A stretch of DNA of 64,000 nucleotides from Serilophus lunatus (taxonomy: Eukaryota > Chordata > Aves > Passeriformes > Eurylaimidae), in contig VXBA01003660.1 of NCBI GenBank assembly GCA_013399895.1, positions 256,107 through 320,106 of the forward strand. Direction: 5' to 3'. A program made the translations under genes and the position numbers. Of this stretch, positions 54,701 through 64,000 are shown one piece after another (the first letter of the stretch is position 1; the number at the start of each line of letters is the position of its first letter). A model generated the notes under the pieces. The model was not told the origin of the DNA and did not search any database. It saw only the letters and a program-made list of their open reading frames with translations.

Positions 54701-57700
54701 CTAAAAATAAGTGGAAATATTACCATTTTACGATCAATAGCACTGGATTTTGTAACATGATTATCCAACTAAAATAGCTGAAAAAGTTCAGGACAGTTTT
54801 AAAGTACTACTATGTATTTATTCAGGGAGTACTTTTAAAATTACAGTTTTCACTGTTACACCCCAAATGCCTTACAAAAACTGCCTAGAGGTTTGAAAGT
54901 AATGACATTTTATAGTACTGCCTTCCTCAGTAACTATTCTATCTTTTCTTCTACTCTAAAGCATCTACAATTCACAAGTTTTTAAAAGAACCATTAAAGA
55001 ACCATTACTCCATCAAGACAGAGATTAAACAGCTGGCAAGTTTAACTATACCATGTACTACCTTTACACAAACTAACAATTAAAAAATATTATACGAGTC
55101 AAATATTCCTCAGCTGCCACATTAATTAAACCAAGAGACAGTTGTAGGTTTCCATATGTCAGTACAGACCATCAGTATTACAAGTGCAGTATGAGTAAGG
55201 TCATCAGGCAGAGCCCTTTATAAAAGGAAGGCTGCTCAAGGATAAAAATACTAAACCAATAAATAAATCTTTCCACATGGAACAAGTATATACATATACA
55301 TTTAAAAATGCATATTGTACTATGCAAAGCACAAGTATATTTCAGTAATAAAGGTTCAGCACTGCAAGCTGCTAAAAAGCAGCACAATTCAGCATTCATT
55401 AGGTTCAAGCAGATATTGAGCATGTGCAGCAGTGTGAGCAAACATTTGCACAAAGCAGTGGAAATTGTACCACAGGGTGCAGAGCAGTGGGAATGGAAGA
55501 CAGCCATGGAAGAGAAATGACTACCACGCAAGTAATGAAGGTGACAGAGGAAGTGCCTGTCCTTTCCAGGCCCTTCAGTTACGCTTTGTCAGAGCTGCAG
55601 TGGTTACAGGTGTCCAAGGGTTACATTCAGCACAGGGCAAAGCAGCCTTGGAAGTGCCCAGACACCTCACCACAGCAGGATCCCTCATACCTCAACAGGT
55701 TCCCACTACACAAAACACTCTCCAGTGCTGGGCTCTTGAGCTCACCTGGAATCTTGCAGGAGGGACAACCAGGCTGACAGGCATGGTGCTTTAGTAGTGA
55801 TTGAACTCTACTACTTAATTCTCCCACAGTGCCCTCCAAGCTACATAAAAACCTCACACAAGTAATAAGATATTAGAGTAGTAGTATAGAGAAGTGTAAA
55901 ATAACCCCAGCAATCTAGACTAAGGAACTGCAGAAAGCAAATTTGATTAAAAAGAGTGACAGTCCTTCTGAAAACGATTATCACCCAACCCTTCCAGTGG
56001 CAACAGGCAATCCCATGAGTCCTCTCTCCCAGGACAGAGGACAGACCTACCAGTCACACCTCCTCACAGGGGCAATCTATGCCTGCTCAGCCACACACTG
56101 AGCAGGAGAGACCATGGCCAAGTGCTGCCACCACCCAAGTATTTCATGTGCCTCATGCCCTGTAGTTCTTTTCCACAGAAAAAGAAACTGGGCAGAAACA
56201 GAGGAGATGAATAGTTCTAGTTGTAGAAGCAACCCGATCTCAATGACCTTCTCTCTAACACAACCAAACCATGTTAAATGTGCTGCCTGGCCCAGCTTAT
56301 GGGCTATTGACTGAACATCTGGGTCCTATTTAAACTAATAAATTTTTCTCAAAATCAACAAGTAAGACTCTTTACCAATTTACAAGATACTTTGGTCTTT
56401 AGCACAGAACTTTAGATTGAAGGAATAAAATCAACAAAAACTAAATTTAGGATCACCAGTTGATTCCTAAACAAAATGCCTTCTTATCAGAAAATAACAA
56501 CCAGTTGGAGTGGTATTAAAGGTACAAAGCACTTTGCAGACAGAATTTGAAATGGCCATCAGGAGAATAAAGAAAAAAAAATTGGATGAGTACATTATGA
56601 TTATTTTCTTTAGAGTATCTCATGTCTAAGGTGAATATATTTATAATAGCTGTATTCTACTAGCTCTCCTTCCCTTTTTGCCCCTCTAATAAGCACAATT
56701 TAATTGGTAGTCAGGGATGAAGGAGGACAAGAAATTAAATCAACACCCTATTTAACATACTTCCAGGCCTTTCATTATTGGCATTTTACCCACATACATA
56801 AACTGTATTCTATTTAAATATATTCAAATTAAGTTTTCATTATTGCAATTATTTCATGCCATGTAATAATTTCAGAATGCATTTCTACTCATTTAGTACA
56901 AGTGGTCCAACCCATTTCTAAAGGAGCAAATGGCAGCGTTGCTATTGCACCATGGGGACATGTGTGTGTCTGAACTCTAAGTGAGGTTACATTGTGCAAC
57001 CAGAACCCAGCAGCACACAACTGCTTAGCCACATCTGCTTTATCTCCAAGAATGCCATTACAGAAGACATTAAATGACTTTACAGATATTTGAAAAACAG
57101 CAACAAAGAGCAAATAGCAAGGAGAAGTTTGGAGATATATCCCAAACAATTTTTTTCATTGCCAAGTATCAACTGTCACAACTTTGGTAATTATGACTAA
57201 GATAAATTCAGGTACATACTGCCAATACAGAACAGTGAGAAATAGTGCTTTAACTGGATGTCTGACACCAAACACAAATGTAAATACCGCTGCAGTTCAT
57301 TATGAGCTGAGCATGAATTGTATGACACTGAGTACAGCATCCAAAGCTCAAACCAGTGCTAAACCTGACCCTGACACCACCCTTACACTACTATTCTTTT
57401 ACAACCTCTGTAATACTGTAACTAGGAGAGACCTCGATTGTTTTGTTGTCCCTGTTCTTCAGCACTCTCAATTATTAGTTAATAGCAGACATTTTTGCAA
57501 AATAGCAAATGAAAACTTGCCTTAATAGCTACCTCTGATTGCTAAAATTATATTGCTAACTTTTTTTCTTTCTCGTCAGGGAGATTACTTTCTTTGCTAA
57601 TTTTTCTGTACTGTCACTGAGCAGAACTGAACAACTGCCTTGCTCCACTTCAGTGGTGACAGCACTGCCAGGAGAATTGACAAGAGAAAAATAAGTGAAC

Positions 57701-60700
57701 AAACCCTGGTTGCCATCTCATCACCTACTATTTTATTTTCCCCTCCCTCATCCTGAAATGTTACAGATGTATATGCATAGTGCCTTACTATACATCCTTC
57801 CATGGCCATTTCTCTTGACTTCATGAAGTAGTATCTGGGAAAACATCACATTTAAACAGTATAAAACACACTGCACTAAAACTCACAAATAATCCCTGCC
57901 AGCATTGTTCTGGGGCAGCAATGAATAAGAAGTTCCCTTACCAGAAAGGCTTAATACTTAATAAGTAAAGATAATTCAAATCACTACAGAAAGCAAGCAA
58001 AATCCTACTACATTATACATTTGCCTCACTGAGCTCCAAAATTCCCAATTTTTATATTCAACTTGTAGAACTCTCCTCTGAAAGAAAAGTATAATTCAGA
58101 TCTTAAGCAATTTTAAAACCTATAAACCATTTTACCTTTTCATAAGTTGAGGTTTGCCACTTAAGAAACTTAAAATCTGATTAAAAAATAAACCATGTAA
58201 GGTATTTCACAGTGTTATATTCCCTTCATGCCTGAGCAGGTTGAAAACAAAGAAGTTCAGCACTATTATCAAGCCTTTTTAACAAAAGGTAACCAATCAA
58301 TAGTCTCCATATGCAAACACAGGAATATTTCATTTTTACACTTGGGTCATTAAGACTAAAAGATGCTTAAGATGCTACAGTAATATATATATATATAAAA
58401 TTTTAGGACTGCACATTGACTGAACACCCTGAGCCTGAAACTGTCCTTTCAACAGTCTCTGTACTGAAGACGTGTACAGAACCAAAAATCAAGTGACAAA
58501 GATCCTAATCCAAGTCTATTTTAACTGCTGTTAGTTTTTCAACAGTTACCATGAATATATTTGGCAATCTTTTTTTATGACTGGGCATCTGGTGAGTGAA
58601 AGCAAATGAGCTGTGCAGCACATTCTATACACTATGTTTATAGAATTTGAAAGTGGATGGTTAACTTGCCAGTGCATATTTGTTTCAAGAGAGAGGTTAG
58701 ATTTAAGACACAGCAAAGCAGGTGCACAAGGAAAGGAAAACAATATATTGCTCATTTACTTTTTCTAGATACTAGTAACTTATTTACTATAAGATGCAAG
58801 CACCAATTTTCTACACACCTGAAACAGCCTTGTTAGACACTCTGCTCTCTGAGGCCTTCTTTCTATTTTGCTCAACCCCATTCACTGAGGACTTAAGGCT
58901 TCTAATTAAATATAAAAGAGTTAATAAGTCACTTGCAACAAAGTTGAAAGGCTGTTTACAAAAATATAGACACTATCGAACTAGGTTTGGCATGAAAACA
59001 TTTTTAGCGTCCCAGAGAACCCCCTACTGAGTATTTGTACAGTTCCTATTGATGTTATTGTATCTTACATAGATACCTTAGGTAGGATATCATCTCCCCA
59101 TGAACAGATTTTAAAAACTCTATTCAAGAATCTGATTCATTTCATATACTGTGACATTACAGTCTACATGTAAAAACACACTTATTAAGTGGAAGCAAAG
59201 TTTCATGGAATGAATGTTACAAATAGAAATGTTGGAACAGTGTAAATGAAGACATACACAAGAGGATGGCAACACTAAATATTTTCTTGCAGTATAAGGT
59301 AAAACAAAACTTCATCACTCTCTCAAAATACTGTGAGAAATAATTATATTTACGTTGAACAACAGCTGCACCACTATGTGGAAATAGTATTCAGCAATCA
59401 CTGTACTCTTGCACTTTGCATTTACTTTCATCTTTAGGCTATAAAAACGCTGTGCTCTTACCCTTGTCTGCAAAGCAGCCTATGGACTGGGGCATTCTGT
59501 CCTTGGTTTGGTTGAAGTATGCTGTTAAAAAACAAACATTTATTATGTGTTTTCCCTTTAAAAATAAAAACCTCATAAGGAGTACTGAGTTATGCATCAT
59601 GTTTCACACAACAAATTCCAGAAAGGCTAACAGGTTCTATAATGCAGATGATGTGTAGGCAAAGTGGTTGGAATTAAAATTCCAGAACAGGAGTATTATT
59701 TCCACTATTTAAAACAAAGAAACAAAAACACACACAGACATAACCCCTCAAAAGCACCCCGGGCTCCTATTCTTTGATAAGAACATACAGGAAAAAAGGA
59801 CTGAGTTGCTTACACTAGTCATTGAAGACTGAACTGTACGAGTAGACAGCAGGTCTTCAAAGCTTTTGGTCAAACATCAGATAAAAACTCTTAAGGGATG
59901 CCAGGTATCTGACTTTCTATACTAGAAAAAGGTGCAGACAGGCCTCATAAGAGAACAGCTGCTGTCTTCCTGAACAGCATGCACTGAACACTGTAATTTC
60001 TGTGAACTAAGCAAACAATCACACAATCAGGAAGCAAGAACTTTCCTCACAAGAGAAAGCCACTGCAAAGTAAAGGGTATTAGGAAAAGTAGTAGTGCTA
60101 AAACTTGAAGCTTAATAGTGTAACAGAGAAACATCTTGAACTGAGCACAGAGACTTAATGCCATAAATAATTTTTGAAGATAAAATTTCAGAATTGACTC
60201 TGAAAAAAAATCTTTTCTAACTCCTAATAAGCTACTAAATCTCTTTCTCAGATCATGTTAAATTACACTTCCTTACTGTCCATCATAATAGTGGCAGGAA
60301 TTGAGCTGATGGAGGGCAAACCAACAATACAGATTGAAGAATCTATCGTTATAAGACAGTTTCTTAAAAGCATCCAAATACCAGTAACCATCACCCACCG
60401 GCTTTCAGGAGTTTTTTGTTTTATGATTATTTTTTTACTTGGTATTCCCATTTCTGAAGCCCTAGAGAAACAAAAGTATTGAAACATATTTCAGTTATAA
60501 AGTCATCACCCAGGTCTTGAACAGAAACACTGAAAGAGAGCCTACAACATGAACTACACCTATGTGCAACACTGCCAGATCAGTGCTACAAATTATCACT
60601 TTCTTACTCAGGAGCAAGTGTAACACAAATGCTCAGTCCACTGTGTTGCAGGATAATGCCAGCTACCATTTCCCAGACAAACTCTGCCAGATCTCTCTAA

Positions 60701-63700
60701 CATGATAAAAATCACTTGGAGCACTTTCTACAATTTGCAAAAATCAACCATAAACTAAGCACGTGCCTCTGGAATATAGCAAAAAAGGCACAATTTAGTG
60801 CAACTGTTTTTCTCCCATACAAACAAGAAATCTCTTAAAAATACGAGCAAAATACTACTGTTGAGACACCACACACCTGAACAGCTTTTTATTCATTCTT
60901 CTTAGGAGAAATGCTAGTTTGCAGAGAAGCAATTACTCAAAAAACTCCTTGTCATTATTTCCTATGCCTTCTACTCATCTTCCTGTACTTTGCCCCCCCA
61001 TCCCCAATCAAGAACAGCACATACTTCATGTACTTTTTCCTGTCCAGAGATTTCTGTGTAGCTGTTGAAAGTGTCACTCGCTCTCTTGGGCTCTTTACTT
61101 TATCCTAAAAATTTAAAAAGAGAATGAAAAGGTTACCTACAAAAGCATAAACAATTTAGATTTAAGAAACATTTTATGGGGCAAGTAAGAATCTCTTAAA
61201 TACAAAATGATTTAGACTTAAAAGTCTTAAAGCAGTTTACATTCTCTGGAATATAACACACCATTTGCCTGAGCATTTTCTCTTTACGAACTTCACGATC
61301 ATGGCGCAGAATATTCATCCTTTCTGATGCCTCCATTGTAAAAAAGATGTCATGGATGTCATACAGAGCAGCTCGCAGCTGGAAAGGATAATTAAAATTT
61401 TAATAAAATACTCAGTGATGTTAAAAGGCCCATGGTTTTGATCAAACTCTTCTGACTTTCAAACTAAACAAAACATCTCAATTTCAAAACCTGTCTGTGT
61501 CAGCACAGAAATGGGATCTTCTCTTCACACCCATAGTTTAAACTTTTTTACTCTAAACAAATTCACTGTCAAGGTTTTAGGTATTTATATTACAAAAGCA
61601 GAATAGATAGAAAAGGGAAAAAAGGTGTAAATGGTGTCACCTGAGCCATTACTCTTTCATGAAGGGATGCATCTTGTGCTGACACATTTCCTCTTTTCAA
61701 TGGAGCCTCTGACTGAAAATTTTTTATGAACTCCACAGTATCCTGGGAAAAATGGGAAAATAGGATTAAGCACCAACCATAATCCTTCATCACAATGCAA
61801 TCCTTACAAACAGCACACGTAGGACAAAGGTTCTTTGTTTGACTCGGACCTTATGAGATTAAGGAATACAGCACAAATAGATTCACGTAACAGACATTCC
61901 CAAATTCTCTGAAAGCAGAAAATGCCCGATTTCATCTGTCAACTGATGGCAGGAACAAAAACAAACAGGAGGAAAAGCTGCATAATACAAAAAAACTAAT
62001 CTTACTTTTACAGTTTGCTTAAGATGTTTCAGTTTTTCTGTCTGCAGGAGTCTACGAGTGAGAAATCCCTTTGCCACAGCAGTGATCTTATCAAACTTCA
62101 TTTGTATCTCTGGAGTGAAAACCTTAAAAAACAGAAGTGTTTTCCAAACTTTTGATTAAAAAAAAGCAAGAGTTATTAATTATTTCTCAAATAGCAATCA
62201 TGGGACATAAGTTTTCAAGTAAGAAAAAAGCTGTTGATAAACTTTTGGCTGGGCTAATGTACCTACCATAATTTAGCAGAAGCAATATATTGTTCCATGA
62301 TTATTTTGCATGTACAAAAGAGAAAGATATCCTATATAGCTCTTTTGTGTAATTGAAGTTGATATAGGGATGGATACTAAAATTTTCAGTGAGATTTATT
62401 ATGCACAGCTGTTACAAAGTTACCAGTGGGGTAACTATGAAGGCTTTTTAAGTTATGAATAAATCTTTTTTTTCTCCTTACCTGAGTCCACCTAGTTTTG
62501 ATCCTATTACTTGGCCTGGATACTGAGGTTTTTAGAACTCCAGTACCTGATGGTCCCCAGAGAAAGAATGAAGTTTCACTTGTTGAAGCAAAGGTGTCAG
62601 GTGTTGTATGAGCAAAACCTGCATGCAAAGCAGAATGCACAGTTCAACATACACTTTTGCCAATCAAGTAATGACACTGTCTGTGTATACACTCAGCTTG
62701 GGGGTAGCAGCTTTGTTTACAAGGTAAATTATAGGCAAGAAGCAAGCTGAAGATTTCTGATTCATTTCTGTGCAAGATTTGCTGAGCAGAAGACAGAACA
62801 AAACATTTCATAATGTTCTAGAACAGGTCAGAGGTGTTCCATCAGCTACAGCTGTACCGTCTTGCAGTCAAAATCCCTTGGCAGAGCCCCTCTTAACTTC
62901 CTACACAAACGTGACCACCCAGCCCCCTGCTGTGCAGATAAGTGGCACCAGAATGAACCTTCTGGAACGTGATGCAAATCCACATCCTCATCCTCAATCA
63001 AAAGAGTTTATTCTTGGCTTGTTTTCCTTAATGTGCCCTGAACGGTCATTTAACCAATACAGTACACGGAACAGTCTGGGGATGGCTGAACCTGAGCTAA
63101 ATGCCAGTGACACTAAGATTCAACACACACTTTGTTTCACATATCTGCCCACAGGTGAGGGCAGCAGCTGTCTGTGTACCCTGACCAGCCCTAGGGCAGG
63201 AACAATCAATCACTTATCAATACAGTGGGGCAGCTGGTCCAGTCAAGCGCTGCACAACAAGGTATATCACAACACTTTATCTGTATTCTTCCCTCCCAGT
63301 TTTACCAATGCTGGTGGAGTTTGTGTTATGGACTGTCTCCAGCTGAGAATGCACACTTTCCAGCAAGCCACTTTCACTCTTTTGCCTCCACTCCAACTCC
63401 ATCCTACTGTTAATATTCACTTTGGAAATCTCTATTTCCGTTGTAGTAACCTTCTTTCCTTTCAACTTTCTCTCCTGCTCTTCCAGTTCCTACAAAAGGA
63501 AGATTCAACCTTAAGACTATTTTTCCAACTCTGCAAAGCAACAATATACATTTAAACCCAACTGCTTCCTGCCAAACTTTCATACAACACACAACCTTTG
63601 CTTAGAATTTTCCCTTTAACCTTACCTTCTGCAACTTCTCCTGTTCTCTCTCCTGTTCAGCTATCAGAATTGACAGTTGTTGTGCATGCTGCTCTTCAAG

Positions 63701-63750
63701 TCTCTTCCTCATTTCTTCAAAAGCCAACATTTTAGTTTTTAAAATATCTT
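54648..63750 (-). CDS. CCP110: CCP110, C-terminal 372 residues in 11 exons (partial gene)
   Basis: CCP110 (CP110) caps the distal end of centrioles with CEP97, controls centriole length and blocks ciliogenesis until removed. Eleven exons, listed separately, give 372 complete codons plus stop with all phases compatible. From N to C the segment contains a charged coiled coil (MLAFEEMRKRLEEQHAQQL, then AEQEREQEKLQKELEEQERK), a Ser/Thr-rich linker, a conserved block (SRPSNRIKTRWTQVFTPEI), an IQ-like calmodulin-type motif (ITAVAKGFLTRR, with Thr where Gln is usual), helices around VEFIKNFQSEAPLKRG and LRHDREVRKEKMLRQM, and a basic tail ending RTQRKKPNVVTI (human RKRPNVATI). The N-terminal two thirds lies beyond the window. 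It lies directly upstream of VPS35L on the same strand, as in human. No frameshift or stop was seen. Family calmodulin and CEP97 binding are known facts, not shown here. Confidence 0.96.
54701..58818 (-). other. CCP110 last intron (4.1 kb)
   Basis: AT-rich intron with a short (TA)8-type run at 58383-58398. No repeat family was recognised; the stretch about 55400-55800 is somewhat GC-richer and carries overlapping open frames with no family match. Confidence 0.8.
58383..58398. repeat. (TA)n simple repeat
   Basis: A short alternating TA run of about 16 bp in the last CCP110 intron. Confidence 0.85.
58819..58901 (-). CDS. CCP110: CCP110 exon: basic tail
   Basis: Codes SLKSSVNGVEQNRKKASESR, then VSNKAVS, between split Gly codons (human [20 protein letters not shown]). 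The acceptor is TTTAATTAG and the donor CAG|GTGTGT. Confidence 0.92.
59462..59521 (-). CDS. CCP110: CCP110 exon: LQPNQGQNAPVHRLL block (60 nt)
   Basis: Codes ILQPNQGQNAPVHRLLCRQ between split Arg and Gly codons, almost identical to human VLQPNQGQNAPVHRLLSRQ. The acceptor is TTTAACAG and the donor AGG|GTAAGA. The next intron is 560 nt and plain. Confidence 0.94.
60399..60461 (-). CDS. CCP110: CCP110 exon: EMGIPSKK block
   Basis: Codes ASEMGIPSKKIIIKQKTPES and a split Arg (human [21 protein letters not shown]). Donor CCG|GTGGGT. The next intron is 877 nt and plain. Confidence 0.9.
61025..61104 (-). CDS. CCP110: CCP110 exon: KSPR block
   Basis: Codes DKVKSPRERVTLSTATQKSL, then DRKKYM and a split Lys. 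It has two extra residues (Glu-Arg) compared with the remembered human KSPRVALSAATQ. The donor is GAA|GTATGT. The next intron (563 nt) is plain. Confidence 0.93.
61262..61378 (-). CDS. CCP110: CCP110 exon: LRAALYDIHDIFF block
   Basis: Codes LRAALYDIHDIFFTMEASER, then MNILRHDREVRKEKMLRQM. Phase 0 on both sides. The donor ATG|GTGTGT is non-consensus after GT but is fixed by the adjoining exon. Confidence 0.94.
61641..61742 (-). CDS. CCP110: CCP110 exon: FQSEAPLKRG block
   Basis: Codes DTVEFIKNFQSEAPLKRGNV, then SAQDASLHERVMAQ. Near-identical to human. The donor is CAG|GTGACA. Confidence 0.96.
62006..62122 (-). CDS. CCP110: CCP110 exon: IQ-like motif
   Basis: Codes VFTPEIQMKFDKITAVAKGF, then LTRRLLQTEKLKHLKQTVK. 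ITAVAKGFLTRR fits the IQ pattern except Thr at the Gln position. The donor is AAA|GTAAGA. Confidence 0.96.
62482..62618 (-). CDS. CCP110: CCP110 exon: TRW block
   Basis: Codes FAHTTPDTFASTSETSFFLW, then GPSGTGVLKTSVSRPSNRIK, then TRWTQ. Human has FYLWGSSTSG and KTRWSQ at the same places. The donor is CAG|GTAAGG. The following 359-nt intron is plain. Confidence 0.94.
62619..63305 (-). other. CCP110 intron with a long chance open frame
   Basis: 687-nt intron. A plus-strand open frame of 261 codons (62770-63555) crosses it and continues antisense through the next CCP110 exon. It resembles no known protein and is taken as chance. Confidence 0.75.
63306..63489 (-). CDS. CCP110: CCP110 exon: coiled coil end and linker
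   Basis: Codes ELEEQERKLKGKKVTTTEIE, then ISKVNINSRMELEWRQKSES, then GLLESVHSQLETVHNTNSTS, then I and a split Gly. Aligned with human [20 protein letters not shown]. The donor ATTG|GTAAAA is fixed by phase. Confidence 0.92.
63626..63750 (-). CDS. CCP110: CCP110 exon: coiled coil, first part
   Basis: Codes DILKTKMLAFEEMRKRLEEQ, then HAQQLSILIAEQEREQEKLQ, then K. The acceptor is TTCTCAG and the donor AAG|GTAAGG. This is the first exon visible; no exon is seen between it and the right edge. Confidence 0.96.
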
Positions 63751-64000
63751 CTGAGAAAATACATAACAAAGAATCAAATATTAAATTCCTTGTATATGAC
63801 CCTTGCAAGAGATACATCCTTTATCAGAATAATTTGCATCTTCAGTAAAAAATAAAAAAGATGTCATTGATATTATGTTTCCTTGCTATTAAGTTTCCAC
63901 TAGGTAAGGTAAAGAACTTCCTAATTTACTACAGTCCTTCAAAATATTTGCACATTCATATTGATGGGCTAAGCATGTGAATGGAAGAGCAGTAACACCA
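63751..64000 (-). other. CCP110 intron (partial, window edge)
   Basis: AT-rich sequence upstream of the first visible CCP110 exon. No further exon is seen. Confidence 0.7.

Noticed and set aside
58902..59000. A longer version of the CCP110 basic-tail exon starting at an upstream CAG
   Set aside because: The frame upstream gives hydrophobic non-homologous residues and the wrong phase. The acceptor at 58902-58903 plus the separate 60-nt exon at 59462 restores the conserved sequence and phase exactly.
62770..63555. Plus-strand open frame of 261 codons, the longest in the window
   Set aside because: It covers an intron and runs antisense through a CCP110 exon, has no recognisable domain and no supporting splice or promoter signals. 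Chance is the better explanation.
1..64000. Search for tRNA, rRNA, CRISPR, intact retroviral or prokaryotic-type systems
   Set aside because: No cloverleaf with A and B boxes, no regular spaced repeats, no paired LTRs and no bacterial gene organisation were seen. The window is ordinary vertebrate genic DNA.

Overview
The window is vertebrate nuclear DNA, most likely from a bird. It shows long introns with GT/AG boundaries, a CpG island at a promoter, several degraded CR1 LINE copies (the LINE family typical of birds and reptiles) and few other repeats. The gene order KNOP1 - VPS35L - CCP110 is the one known from human 16p12. Genes were identified by translating candidate exons and comparing them with remembered family sequences; no database search was run. 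The bird assignment is an inference from CR1 content and compact introns, and the species is not determined.

Layout. (1) 1-1200, plus strand: the last intron, last coding exon and 3' UTR of KNOP1, a lysine-rich nucleolar protein. (2) About 1590-52450, minus strand: the complete VPS35L gene (C16orf62), the large subunit of the Retriever endosomal recycling complex. All 31 coding exons can be placed. Their lengths sum to 2892 nt (963 codons plus stop) with every phase matching, which equals the human protein length as I remember it. The exons sit between introns of 198 nt to 9.6 kb. (3) 51840-52500: a CpG island promoter with Sp1, E2F, YY1 and E-box-like sites. (4) About 52725-64000, minus strand: the 3' UTR and last 11 coding exons (372 complete codons plus stop) of CCP110, the centriole-capping protein; the rest of that gene lies beyond the right edge.

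VPS35L and CCP110 are head-to-tail on the minus strand, with only about 0.3 kb between the predicted CCP110 poly(A) site and the VPS35L start. VPS35L and KNOP1 converge tail-to-tail with roughly 0.4-0.6 kb between their predicted ends. The three products do not form one pathway (nucleolus, endosome, centriole); the arrangement is conserved synteny and not an operon.

Non-coding content: CR1 fragments near 8.4, 29.5, 31.8, 43.2 and 46.6 kb, an older CR1/L3-type copy near 17.0-17.9 kb, a (CA)29 microsatellite at 4.4 kb, and small CA and TA runs. I saw no tRNA, rRNA, CRISPR or intact mobile element. I found no undescribed multi-gene system. The most notable local signals are at the VPS35L start: an AUG-UGA start-stop element inside a palindromic E-box, 15 nt upstream of a start codon that is itself embedded in a YY1-type motif.
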